Source: DAOUBA01 sp034432855 (GTDB lineage: Bacteria; Chloroflexota; Anaerolineae; B4-G1). From it: a stretch of 36,039 nucleotides of DNA. Location of the stretch: the NCBI GenBank assembly GCA_034432855.1, contig DAOUBA010000121.1, positions 1-36,039 of the forward strand. Direction: 5' to 3'. The first letter of the stretch is position 1. Every line of letters begins with the position of its first letter. The position numbers and the translations under genes were made by a program. Below, piece by piece: positions 7,389-14,825 of this stretch. The notes under the pieces were generated by a model. The model saw nothing but the letters and a program-made list of their open reading frames with translations, had not been told where the DNA came from and made no database searches.

Positions 7389-7443
7389 ACACCGATCCAC
7401 TACCGCCTGGAGCGCTTTGCCAAAATCGGAAACTCGGAATCCG

Positions 7444-8892
7444 GTGACCAACCAACCAACTAACCAACTAACCAAATCCACAAAACGCAGTCGCGTAGTC
7501 TCAATCGCCCTCGCCCTGCTCTCGCTTTTCCTCGCCTGTTTCCTGTGCGCCTCGCTGGCCGGTAACGTTGGAACGACCGGCTGGGCGCTGTGGCTCCATC
7601 GCGGACTGGAACGCGAACGGGAGCGTACGGCGGCCCTCGAGTCAAGGGTTCAGCAGTTACAGCAAACGCTGCTGGAAAACGACATTGAGGTTCCTCTGTC
7701 TCCTGCTGACGAGGAACTGATAGACACCATCGAGAGACAGGTGGAGGACCTGCGTGGCCTCCAGCCGCTGCGTCCGGTCGAGCGTGCGCTGATGACCCAG
7801 AAACAACTACGTGAATACCTCCTGCAGGATTTCGAAGAAGAATCTTCCCCAGAGGAAATCCGCGACTATGCGCTCACCCTGGCCGCGTTCGATCTGGTGG
7901 ATCCCGATATTGAGATGTACGATCTACTGGTGCGCCTGTACACCGAACAGATCGCTGGCTTTTACGACCCCGAGACGGAGCAGATTTGCGTCATCGCCGA
8001 TGGCGGTTTGATGGGGCAACTGGAGCGGCTCACCTACGCCCACGAGTTTGCCCACGCCCTGCAGGATCAACACTTCGACCTGGAGGCGCTGGGCTTGCGC
8101 GACAACGCCGACGAGGTGTACGACGACGAGTACCTGAGCGCGATCCAGGCGTTGGTCGAAGGGGATGCGACTCTAACCGAACGGCGCTTTATGAACACCT
8201 ATTACTCGGCTGACGACATGGCGACATTGCTGCAAGAGTCACTGGAGGTAGACACGACAGTGCTCGATTCAGCGCCGGCCATCTTGCGTGAGACGCTGAT
8301 GTTCCCCTACACCTATGGCGAGACATTCGTCCAGGCGTTGTACGAAGCAGGCGGTCAGGCCGCGATAGACGCTGCATTTGCCAATCCGCCAGTTTCGACC
8401 GAGCACATCCTCCACCCCGAGCGCTACCGCTCCGGCGATATGCCTCAAATCGTCTCGCTTCCACCGCTGACCGACACCCTGGGCACGGGTTGGCGTCTGG
8501 TGTACGAGGAAGTATGGGGCGAGTTCGCCACCCGCTACACCCTCTCGCAGCGGATTCCCAAGAGCGAGGCCGAGACCGCCGCCGAAGGGTGGGACGGCGA
8601 CCGCTATGCCGTTCATTACCGCGAATCCGATGGCGCCTTCGTGCTGGCGTGGCGCATCGTCTGGGACACCCCCGCCGACGCCGAGGAGTTCGTGGATGCC
8701 TACGTACACTTCGCCGAAAAGCGCTTCGGCCATGCTGCTGATCTCTCGGAAGACGCCCGTATGTGCTGGGGCGGCGACGATTACCTGTGTCTCGCCTGGG
8801 GACCATCTGATACGACCATCGTCCTGGGCCCCAACGCCACAACCGTCGCACCCCTGCTCGATTTGATCCTGACCAACCAACCAACTAACTAA
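7444..8892 (+). CDS. Membrane-anchored zinc metallopeptidase-like protein
   Basis: About 482 residues if translation begins at GTG 7444; the start is uncertain, and upstream TTG codons in the same frame would overlap lpdA. Order of parts: a repeat-encoded polar N-terminus (VTNQPTNQLTKSTK), one membrane helix (SIALALLSLFLACFLCASL), a coiled-coil-like segment (about 50-80), then a catalytic domain with HEFAHALQDQ (H200, E201, H204) and E239 in LVEGDATLTE, a gluzincin-like zinc site. The C-terminal half (about 300-480) resembles no domain I can name. The last residues, LTNQPTN, and the stop are again encoded by the repeat. Substrate unknown; probably acts outside the cell. Confidence 0.7.
   Translation: MTNQPTNQLTKSTKRSRVVSIALALLSLFLACFLCASLAGNVGTTGWALWLHRGLERERERTAALESRVQQLQQTLLENDIEVPLSPADEELIDTIERQVEDLRGLQPLRPVERALMTQKQLREYLLQDFEEESSPEEIRDYALTLAAFDLVDPDIEMYDLLVRLYTEQIAGFYDPETEQICVIADGGLMGQLERLTYAHEFAHALQDQHFDLEALGLRDNADEVYDDEYLSAIQALVEGDATLTERRFMNTYYSADDMATLLQESLEVDTTVLDSAPAILRETLMFPYTYGETFVQALYEAGGQAAIDAAFANPPVSTEHILHPERYRSGDMPQIVSLPPLTDTLGTGWRLVYEEVWGEFATRYTLSQRIPKSEAETAAEGWDGDRYAVHYRESDGAFVLAWRIVWDTPADAEEFVDAYVHFAEKRFGHAADLSEDARMCWGGDDYLCLAWGPSDTTIVLGPNATTVAPLLDLILTNQPTN
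7446..7476 (+). repeat. 4-bp (CCAA/CTAA) repeat at the 5' end of the metallopeptidase gene
   Basis: GACCAACCAACCAACTAAC (7446-7464) continues as CAACTAACCAA. The first 19 bases recur exactly at 8871-8889, so the gene is bracketed by a direct repeat. Confidence 0.85.
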
Positions 8893-8920
8893 CAAACTAA
8901 CCAACTAACCAACCAACCAC
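8871..8920 (+). repeat. 4-bp (CCAA/CTAA) repeat providing the stop of the metallopeptidase gene
   Basis: Fifty bases of CCAA/CTAA/ACAA units begin with the same 19-mer as at 7446. The gene's TAA stop (8890-8892) is part of the tract, which ends directly at the TTGACA of the next promoter. Confidence 0.85.
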
Positions 8921-8948
8921 TTGACATATTTTTCCAAACGCATATAAT
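8921..8948 (+). promoter_or_regulatory. Consensus promoter of the riboflavin transporter operon
   Basis: Perfect TTGACA (8921-8926) and perfect TATAAT (8943-8948) with a 16-base spacer. The start of transcription would fall near 8955, just before the FMN riboswitch. Confidence 0.85.
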
Positions 8949-8970
8949 ACTCTCCAACAACCTAACGCAA

Positions 8971-9117
8971 CACCTTCGGGGCAGGGTGCAATTCCCGACC
9001 GGCGGTAACGTGGGGGCCGTTCGATTGAACACGCTCCGACCAAGCCCGCGAGCCGCGCAAGCGGTCGATCCGGTGCGAAACCGGGGCCGACGGTAACAGT
9101 CCGGATGGGAGAAGGTG
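8971..9117 (+). promoter_or_regulatory. FMN riboswitch (RFN element)
   Basis: Conserved RFN segments appear in order: CTTCGGGGCAGGGTG, AATTCCCGACCGGCGGT, AGCCCGCGAGCC, GGTCGATCCGGTGCGAAACC, GGGGCCGACGGTAACAGTC and CGGATGGGAGAAGG. Helix P1 is a perfect 7-bp pairing of CACCTTC (8971-8977) with GAAGGTG (9111-9117). The element binds FMN and is followed by a terminator, so it should switch off the downstream ABC transporter when FMN is plentiful. Confidence 0.95.
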
Positions 9118-9157
9118 CGCGGTAAACCCGCGTTGCGCCATACATGCATGCTGCTAT

Positions 9158-9189
9158 GCCCCGAAGGCCACATGGTCTTCGGGGTTTTT
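9158..9189 (+). terminator. Riboswitch-controlled intrinsic terminator
   Basis: CCCCGAAG (9159-9166) pairs with CTTCGGGG (9177-9184), followed by TTTTT (9185-9189). The upstream arm GCCCCGAAGG (9158-9167) is also perfectly complementary to CCTTCGGGGC (8973-8982) at the 5' side of the riboswitch, giving an obvious antiterminator that competes with both P1 and the terminator. Confidence 0.85.
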
Positions 9190-9284
9190 CATTGTCTGGC
9201 AAATGGAGGAGTCCGGGCTTCAGCCGATCCATCTTCCCGGCTGAAGCCTCGATTTCGACCCCACGCAGGCTATGGAGCATGGTT

Positions 9285-10046
9285 ATGAAACGAACTGCCG
9301 CACGAATCGGACTGGCGCTGTTGAGCCTTGCTGTCTTTTTGGCTCTCTGGCAGGCGGTGGTCTGGCTGGGTGACTATCCGTCCTTCATCCTTCCCGCGCC
9401 TCATCAAGTCGCCGTGCGGCTGTGGGCGGTTGTTGCGGATGGTTTCCTCTGGCGGCACGCCTGGGTGACCCTGCGCGAGGTCCTGGCCGGGCTGGGGCTG
9501 GGCGCGCTCGTGGCGACGCTCCTGGGCTATGGGCTGGCTCATTCACCGCTGGCGGAGCGGCTGCTCGCTCCGTTCATCGTCGCTTCACAGTCCATCCCCG
9601 TTGTCGCCGTCGCGCCACTGCTGGTCATCTGGTTCGGCACCGGGTTGCTCTCCAAAATGCTCGTCTGCGCGCTCACCGTCTTCTTCCCCATCCTGATCAA
9701 CACCGTCGTCGGCGTACGCTCGGTGGACAGTGACCTGCGTGACCTGATGCGCTCGCTGGAAGCCACCCGCTGGCAGACGATTCGCCTGCTGGAATTGCCG
9801 GCGGCGCTGCCGGTGTTCCTGGGCGGCCTCAAGGTCGGCGCTACCCTCTCCGTCATTGGCGCCATCGTCGGCGAATTCGTCGCCTCGACCCGTGGACTAG
9901 GCTACCTGCTCAAGCAGGGCCAGCAACTGTACGATACCGCGCTGGTCTTTGTCGGCATCGGCGCGCTCATGATCCTTGCGCAGATTCTCTATGGCACCGT
10001 GACGCTGGTAGAGCATAGGCTCTTGCGTTGGAAGCGTAACACGTAA
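9285..10046 (+). CDS. ribX: ABC transporter permease, riboflavin type (RibX-like)
   Basis: A 253-residue integral membrane permease of the ThiX/SsuC/TauC (BPD transporter) family. It has about six helices and the cytoplasmic EAA loop (LEATRWQTIRLLELPAALPV) that docks with the ATPase. ATG 9285 is preferred over ATG 9279 because GGAG (9274-9277) is then 7 bases away. It is the first gene after an FMN riboswitch. RibXY transporters of Chloroflexota are known from comparative genomics as riboflavin importers related to thiamine-precursor systems, so riboflavin or FMN precursor is the likely substrate; this rests on the riboswitch. The final codons (KRNT, stop) lie within a 7-bp repeat tract. Confidence 0.8.
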   Translation: MKRTAARIGLALLSLAVFLALWQAVVWLGDYPSFILPAPHQVAVRLWAVVADGFLWRHAWVTLREVLAGLGLGALVATLLGYGLAHSPLAERLLAPFIVASQSIPVVAVAPLLVIWFGTGLLSKMLVCALTVFFPILINTVVGVRSVDSDLRDLMRSLEATRWQTIRLLELPAALPVFLGGLKVGATLSVIGAIVGEFVASTRGLGYLLKQGQQLYDTALVFVGIGALMILAQILYGTVTLVEHRLLRWKRNT

Positions 10047-10072
10047 AACGTGATGCGTAACTTACGTTTCAC
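10034..10072. repeat. 7-bp repeat tract across the end of ribX
   Basis: Units GCGTAAC, ACGTAAA, ACGTGAT and GCGTAAC (10034-10061) are followed by an inverted piece (TTACGTTTCAC). The ribX stop TAA at 10044-10046 lies within the second unit, so the protein's C-terminus is repeat-encoded. Confidence 0.75.
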
Positions 10073-10094
10073 CCATCCTTTCGGAGGTAACACA

Positions 10095-11045
10095 ATGAAG
10101 AAACTCTCAATCCTGCTCATCCTGACTTTGGCCCTGGCGGCCTGTGCCCGGCCGACGCCACAACGGATGCACATCCGCCTGCCGATGGGCTTCGTCGCCA
10201 ACGTCCAATTCGCTCCCGTGTACGTGGCGATAGAGAAAGGCTACTTTGCCGCCGAAGGCATCGAGATCGAGTTCGACTACAGTTGGGAAACCAACGGCGT
10301 GCAACTGGTGGGAGCCGGTGAATTACCCTTCGCCATCGCCAGCGGCGACCAGGTCATCCTGGCACGCTCGCAAGGGCTGCCGATCGTCATGTTCGTCAAC
10401 TGGTGGAGGCGTTTCCCTGTCGCTATCGTCGCCCTCGAAGAGAGCGGCATTCGCTCGCCGCAGGACCTGGCAGGCCGCAAGATCGGCATCCCGGAGACCT
10501 TTGGCGCCAGTTACATCGGCTGGCGGGCGCTCGCCTCGCGCTTTGGGCTGCCGGATACACAACTGGAGGTCATCGGCTACGGCGCGCTGGCGAAACTCAC
10601 CGAGAAACAGGTGGACGCCTCGGTCGTCTATGCCAACAACGAGCCGATCCAACTGGCGCAGGCCGGCTACGAGTACACTCTGATCCCGGTCGCCGACTAT
10701 GCCACGCTCGTCTCCAACGGCCTCATCACCAACGAACGGACGTTGCAGGAAAAGCCGGAACTGGTACATGCTTTTGCCCGCGCCTTCCTCAAGGGATTGG
10801 AGGACACATTGGCCGATCCCGACGCGGCGTTCGAAATCTGCAAGCGATACGTGGAGGGGCTGGAGGCGAACGAAGCGGCACAACGAGCGGTGCTCCAGGC
10901 TTCCCTGGCCTACTGGCAGGGGCAGCCGTTGGGGGCTTCAGACCCCGCCGCCTGGCAGGCGACGGCGGAGGTGATACTGGAGGCCGGGCTGCTGCCCGCT
11001 CCGGTAGACGCAACCCGCGCCTTCACCAACGACTACCTGCCATAA
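10095..11045 (+). CDS. ribY: ABC transporter substrate-binding lipoprotein, riboflavin type (RibY-like)
   Basis: A 316-residue protein with a lipoprotein signal (LILTLALAAC, lipidated C17), so it is membrane-tethered outside. The mature part is an NMT1/THI5-like periplasmic-binding fold: VQFAPVYVAIEKGYFAAEGI, GELPFAIASGDQVILARSQG, and LAGRKIGIPETFGASY are typical segments. THI5-like proteins bind pyrimidines or other small heterocycles. The position behind an FMN riboswitch points to riboflavin. GGAGG lies 9 bases before ATG 10095. It sits between permease and ATPase genes with short gaps, in one operon. Confidence 0.85.
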   Translation: MKKLSILLILTLALAACARPTPQRMHIRLPMGFVANVQFAPVYVAIEKGYFAAEGIEIEFDYSWETNGVQLVGAGELPFAIASGDQVILARSQGLPIVMFVNWWRRFPVAIVALEESGIRSPQDLAGRKIGIPETFGASYIGWRALASRFGLPDTQLEVIGYGALAKLTEKQVDASVVYANNEPIQLAQAGYEYTLIPVADYATLVSNGLITNERTLQEKPELVHAFARAFLKGLEDTLADPDAAFEICKRYVEGLEANEAAQRAVLQASLAYWQGQPLGASDPAAWQATAEVILEAGLLPAPVDATRAFTNDYLP

Positions 11046-11093
11046 GTTGATTGCGGAACAGGCTTTCGAGCCCGTTCCACAACCGGAAACGGT

Positions 11094-11876
11094 ATGAACG
11101 AGAGCAATTCCCCGCTCCTCGTCGTCGAAGACGTGAGCATGGATTACCGCCAGACCGACGGTGCCCGGCTGCCGGTGCTGGAACACGTCTCCTTCCAGGT
11201 AGCCGCCGGAGAATTCCTCTGCCTGGTGGGCACCTCCGGCCACGGCAAGAGCACGCTGTTGCGGCTGATCGCCGGGTTGGAGCGGCCCAAATCCGGGCGC
11301 ATCTGGCTGGCGGGAGAAATCGTGGATCGCCCACGTCGCAGCGTTGGCATCGTCTTCCAAAAACCGACCCTGATGGGCTGGCGCACCGTCGAGGCCAACG
11401 TCGCGCTGCCGCTGGAACTGAACGGCTGTTGCGATAAAGAGGAAACTCGCCGGCGCGCCCGCGCGCTGATTGACCTAGTTGGGCTTGACGGTTTCGAGAC
11501 TGCCTACCCGGCACAACTCTCCGGCGGCATGGCCCAGCGCGTCGCCCTGGCACGGGCGCTCGTCCACGACCCCCAGATTCTGCTCCTGGACGAGCCCTTC
11601 GGCGCGCTCGACGCGCTCACCCGCGAACAGATGGGGCGGGAACTCTTGCGCATCTGGCAGACCCGCCGCAAGACCGTCGTGATGGTCACCCACTCTGTGC
11701 CGGAGGCGATCTTTTTGGCCGACCGGGTGCTGGTACTGGGCCGGCGCCCGGCCTCCATCGTGGCCGAGATTCCCGTGGACCTGCCGCGCCCCCGCACACC
11801 GGAGATGCTGGAGACGCCGTCCTTCAACGCACTCACCCGTCGCGTGCGCGAGGCGATTGACCGGGCCGGGGCATAG
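11094..11876 (+). CDS. ABC transporter ATP-binding protein of the riboflavin-type operon
   Basis: A 260-residue nitrate/sulfonate/taurine-family ATPase that powers the preceding permease. Motifs: Walker A GTSGHGKST (46-54; the fifth position is His, where Gly/Ala/Ser is usual), Q-loop VGIVFQKPTLMGW, signature LSGGMAQR, Walker B ILLLDEPFGALD and H-loop VMVTHS. The start at ATG 11094 has only a weak ribosome site (GGAAACGGT). It closes the FMN-regulated operon; a perfect 10-bp inverted repeat follows the stop. Confidence 0.9.
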   Translation: MNESNSPLLVVEDVSMDYRQTDGARLPVLEHVSFQVAAGEFLCLVGTSGHGKSTLLRLIAGLERPKSGRIWLAGEIVDRPRRSVGIVFQKPTLMGWRTVEANVALPLELNGCCDKEETRRRARALIDLVGLDGFETAYPAQLSGGMAQRVALARALVHDPQILLLDEPFGALDALTREQMGRELLRIWQTRRKTVVMVTHSVPEAIFLADRVLVLGRRPASIVAEIPVDLPRPRTPEMLETPSFNALTRRVREAIDRAGA

Positions 11877-11880
11877 CAGT

Positions 11881-11915
11881 CAAGTGCCCGCCACCTCGGA
11901 AGTGACGGGCACTTG
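11881..11915. terminator. Inverted repeat between convergent genes, probable terminator
   Basis: CAAGTGCCCG (11881-11890) pairs perfectly with CGGGCACTTG (11906-11915), with a smaller CAC/GTG stem in the loop. It lies between the ends of the riboflavin ATPase and the double-SDR gene. No T-run follows on either strand, so factor-independent termination is uncertain. Confidence 0.5.
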
Positions 11916-11917
11916 GG

Positions 11918-13702
11918 TTATGAGACGACGACCGGCTTCGGCTGCCGCCGCAACAGGAACGGCCCAATGCGATCCATCAGCCAGCCGAACGCCAACTCGA
12001 TCCACGGCACCAGCCGCAGCACGTCCGGCACGTAGGCCACCCGCACCGGCCTCTTGAGCAACCCCCAGACGCGCTCGGCGACCACTTCCGGCCTGATCCC
12101 CCACCGCTTGAGCGGCAATTGCAGCCTGTCGAACTGGCCGGCGACCCGGTCGAAGAACCCGGTCGCCACGGCCCCCGCGCGCACCACGCTGACGCGCACC
12201 CCTGTCCCCCGCAGTTCGCGGTGCAGCCCCGTCGTGAAAGCATCCACAAACGACTTGGTCGCGCTGTACAGTGCAACCCCCTGACTGGGGATGCTCCCCG
12301 CGATCGAACCGATATTGATGATGTGCCCGGCCTTGCGCGCTCTCATATCGGCCAGGAACAACAGCGTGAAACGTACGAGGGCGACGACGTTCACCTGCAG
12401 CATCTGCAGCGCCGTCGTCCAGGGCATCTCGGCGCTTTCGCCGTACCAGCCCAGGCCAGCGTTGTTCACCAACACATCCACCGGCCCCAGGGCCGCCCGA
12501 ATCTGCCCGAAAGCGCGCACCCGTTCATTCTCATCTGCCAGGTCGGCGACGACTACCAGCGCCTCGCCGCCGGCCTCGCGGATCTCGGTGGCCAGTGCCT
12601 CCAAACGCTCCCGGTTACGGGCCACCAGCGCAACCCGCATCCCCTCACGGGCCAGCCGCAGCGCGATTGCCGCGCCGATGCCGCCCGAAGCGCCGGTCAC
12701 TACAGCGGCCTTGCCTCTCCATTCCGCGCGCACCCACGTCTGCGCGGCCCGGAAGTAGGGGGATTTCTTGAGCAGGCTGGCCCACACGAAGGGGCGGAAC
12801 ACCCTGGCCAGATGTCGCCGGTAACCCATCAACGCCGCCATCTCCCACGCATAATCGCTCAGGTCGCGCTGCTGGTAACGGAGCAACCGCTGGCTCTCCG
12901 TCGTGTCCATCCAGTCGGTGGCGAACGGCGTCGTCCCAAACGCCTCCTCTGGCAACATTCCCACACCGGCGGCATCCAACACGCGCTCGACGATCTCGCG
13001 GTAATAGTACTGGCAACGCGGCCCGCCGCCGATCAGCAGAACCTTGCCCCAGATTTCCGTGCTCTCCACACCATTGGCCAACGCCAGCCCCACATCGCGC
13101 GTGTGCACGAACTCCATGCGGTTATTCAGCGGCACATCGAACATCCCCGGATCGAGTTTGATCGCCAACGGCAGCGCGGCGGCAAAGCGGAAGATGCTCC
13201 ATTGCAGTCCGGACTCTTTCACCATCCGCTCGCAGTCGGCCTTGTGGCGCGCATAATGCTCGGTGGGATTTACCGGCTCATCCGCTCTGCGCGGCGGGGG
13301 CAGGTGCTGCGTCAGCCCGTAGATGTGAATGGACGAGGCAAAGATGATCGTGGGCGGGCGAAGCTGCGCTTTCAACGCCTCGATCAGATTGCGCGTGCCG
13401 CCTACGTTGATCTCCCGCGCCCAATCGGGCCGGGATTCCGACTCGACCCCGGTGGCCGAGAGTTTGGGGATGATGAAGGCCAGGTGGATCACCACATCCT
13501 GGCCTTGCACCGCCACGGCGACATCCTCCGGGCAGCGCAGGTCACCCCAGACCACCTCTATCCGATCCCCCCATTGTCGGGCCTTCTTTTCGTTCGCTTT
13601 CGTCCTCAAGTCGAAACAGCGCACCTTATGGCCTCGCTTGAGCAACTCCTCCAGTGCGCTCTGCCCGATGTTCCCGAAAGCGCCTGTCAGCAATACGTTC
13701 AC
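11918..13702 (-). CDS. Double-SDR fusion: extended SDR joined to classical SDR
   Basis: A 594-residue protein of two Rossmann-fold reductases. The N-terminal half (1 to about 320) is an extended SDR/NAD-dependent epimerase type: TGAFGNIGQ at residues 6-14 and Y150xxxK154 in HYARHKADCER. The C-terminal half is a classical SDR: VTGASGGIG from V335, NNAG, a serine in NIGSIAGS and Y479xxxK483 in LYSATKSFVDAF. Both active sites look intact, so two successive oxidoreductions on a lipid, steroid or polyketide-like substrate are possible. GTG 13702 follows GGAG (GGAGCGATAAA) and lies one base after the TetR gene. Substrate not deducible. Confidence 0.85.
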   Translation of the reverse strand: MNVLLTGAFGNIGQSALEELLKRGHKVRCFDLRTKANEKKARQWGDRIEVVWGDLRCPEDVAVAVQGQDVVIHLAFIIPKLSATGVESESRPDWAREINVGGTRNLIEALKAQLRPPTIIFASSIHIYGLTQHLPPPRRADEPVNPTEHYARHKADCERMVKESGLQWSIFRFAAALPLAIKLDPGMFDVPLNNRMEFVHTRDVGLALANGVESTEIWGKVLLIGGGPRCQYYYREIVERVLDAAGVGMLPEEAFGTTPFATDWMDTTESQRLLRYQQRDLSDYAWEMAALMGYRRHLARVFRPFVWASLLKKSPYFRAAQTWVRAEWRGKAAVVTGASGGIGAAIALRLAREGMRVALVARNRERLEALATEIREAGGEALVVVADLADENERVRAFGQIRAALGPVDVLVNNAGLGWYGESAEMPWTTALQMLQVNVVALVRFTLLFLADMRARKAGHIINIGSIAGSIPSQGVALYSATKSFVDAFTTGLHRELRGTGVRVSVVRAGAVATGFFDRVAGQFDRLQLPLKRWGIRPEVVAERVWGLLKRPVRVAYVPDVLRLVPWIELAFGWLMDRIGPFLLRRQPKPVVVS

Positions 13703-13703
13703 T

Positions 13704-14303
13704 TTATCGCTCCTTCTCTAGCCCCGATAACAAGATTTGGACGCCCTCCTGCATCACCTCGCCCCAGTCGGTGCCTTCCGGATCGAGCATGCCTTGCAGC
13801 AGCAGGCCAACGGCCAGCGCGACGAGCACCTCTGCGGCCCGTTCGGGGTTGACGGGCCGCAGCGAGCCTTCGGCGATGCCGGCCTCGATGACGCCACGAA
13901 AGAAATCCCGATAGCGCCGGTACGGCTCGATGGTCGCCTGCCAGACTGTGGGGTCGCGCGTCGCTTTGGCCCAGAACTCCAGGTAGAGGGGAATTTGACC
14001 TCTCGCTGCTTCAAAGACGTGTTGGGCCATCCCGGCCATCTGGCGCAGCCCTTCAGGCACCGTTACGGCCCCCCGGCGCGCCGTTTCCATCTGCACGTCC
14101 AGCCTCCCCAGCCAGCGGTTCAGCAATTCCAGGAAGAGCGCCTGCTTGCTGGGAAAGTGGTGGTAAAAGCCGCCCTTGGTCACCTCGGCGCGGCGGCAGA
14201 TTTCGGCCACACCGACGGCGTCGTAGCCGTATTGGGCGAAACACTCTGCCGCCGCCTGGAGGATGCGGTCGTGGGTTTCCTCGGCTCGTTGCTGTGTCTT
14301 CAT
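13704..14303 (-). CDS. TetR/AcrR-family transcriptional repressor
   Basis: A 199-residue regulator. The N-terminal helix-turn-helix is typical: ETHDRILQAAAECFAQYGYD, VGVAEICRRAEVTKGGFYHHF, PSKQALFLELL. The C-terminal 140 residues form the ligand-binding helical domain. ATG 14303 is preferred to GTG 14315 because GGGGG lies 5 bases upstream. It is cotranscribed with the double-SDR gene, one base apart, which suggests it controls that enzyme. A palindromic operator lies directly downstream of its own promoter, so autorepression is likely. Confidence 0.9.
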   Translation of the reverse strand: MKTQQRAEETHDRILQAAAECFAQYGYDAVGVAEICRRAEVTKGGFYHHFPSKQALFLELLNRWLGRLDVQMETARRGAVTVPEGLRQMAGMAQHVFEAARGQIPLYLEFWAKATRDPTVWQATIEPYRRYRDFFRGVIEAGIAEGSLRPVNPERAAEVLVALAVGLLLQGMLDPEGTDWGEVMQEGVQILLSGLEKER

Positions 14304-14320
14304 CGTCGCCCCCACAGGAT

Positions 14321-14334
14321 ACCGACCGGTCGGT
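14321..14334 (-). promoter_or_regulatory. TetR-type palindromic operator
   Basis: ACCGACCGGTCGGT is a perfect 14-base palindrome of the kind bound by TetR/AcrR proteins. It begins 9 bases downstream of the -10 box of the TetR-SDR promoter, where binding would block transcription. Confidence 0.8.
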
Positions 14335-14342
14335 CTGTTATG

Positions 14343-14371
14343 AGTATACCACGCCTGGGAAGAGGTGTCAA
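14343..14371 (-). promoter_or_regulatory. Promoter of the TetR-SDR operon
   Basis: On the minus strand, TTGACA (14366-14371) and TATACT (14343-14348) with a 17-base spacer; near-perfect sigma-70 promoter. Confidence 0.8.
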
Positions 14372-14427
14372 GTGGGATAATGGTACTATGGAGCGAACGG
14401 CGTGGAATTCTACGGATGGTAACTACT

Positions 14428-14732
14428 CTGTCATTGCGAGGGCGCGGAGCCGAAGCCGCGAGCGGAGCGTGGCGGGCATCCGAAGCAATCTCTTATTCGT
14501 TGCAGAGACCATTCGGTATTTGGCGTGTAGCCGCCTGTCTGAACTAGGGGTAGTATGGCCCGCCAGCCGCCGGGCGATCAAATCGCCCGGCTCAGCAGAC
14601 AAAAGCCCTGCGGGCTTGCACCTGGTTCAGCCGCGCGCTTCCGGCGCACGGCGGGGCCGCGCCGCAATGAATCACCGAATGCCCTCTTGCCGTGAGATGG
14701 CTTCGTCGCCGAAGGCTCGTTCGCAATGACAG
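14428..14732. mobile_element. MITE-like element with CTGTCATTGCGA termini
   Basis: A non-coding stretch of 305 bases is bounded by a perfect 12-base terminal inverted repeat, CTGTCATTGCGA (14428-14439) and its reverse complement (14721-14732). Subterminal pieces also mirror each other (GAAGCAATCTC near 14482, GAGATGGCTTCG near 14695). The inside holds strong hairpins: GCCGGGCGAT / ATCGCCCGGC (14569-14591) and AAGCCC-TGC-GGGCTT (near 14604). Sequences with TGTCATTGCGAG ends are widely scattered in bacteria as non-autonomous repeats. No transposase is present. It fills the gap between the TetR promoter and the alpha-xylosidase gene. Confidence 0.7.
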
Positions 14733-14825
14733 GGTGAGTTTTGCGCTATTGCGCTGCCCCCCACCAGCTTTGCGTAGAATAGTGCCATTGGTCTGGCAGG
14801 CTTGTGCTGGCGTCTCATCTACCCA

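Noticed and set aside
9144..9284. Longer start for the riboflavin permease
   Set aside because: Those codons lie in the riboswitch terminator and its downstream leader; ATG 9285 has a proper ribosome site.
12119..13852. Very long open frame on the plus strand (577 codons) opposite the double-SDR gene
   Set aside because: It is the antisense shadow of a GC-rich gene: its protein shows no domain pattern, and the minus strand carries two complete SDR modules and a coupled TetR gene.
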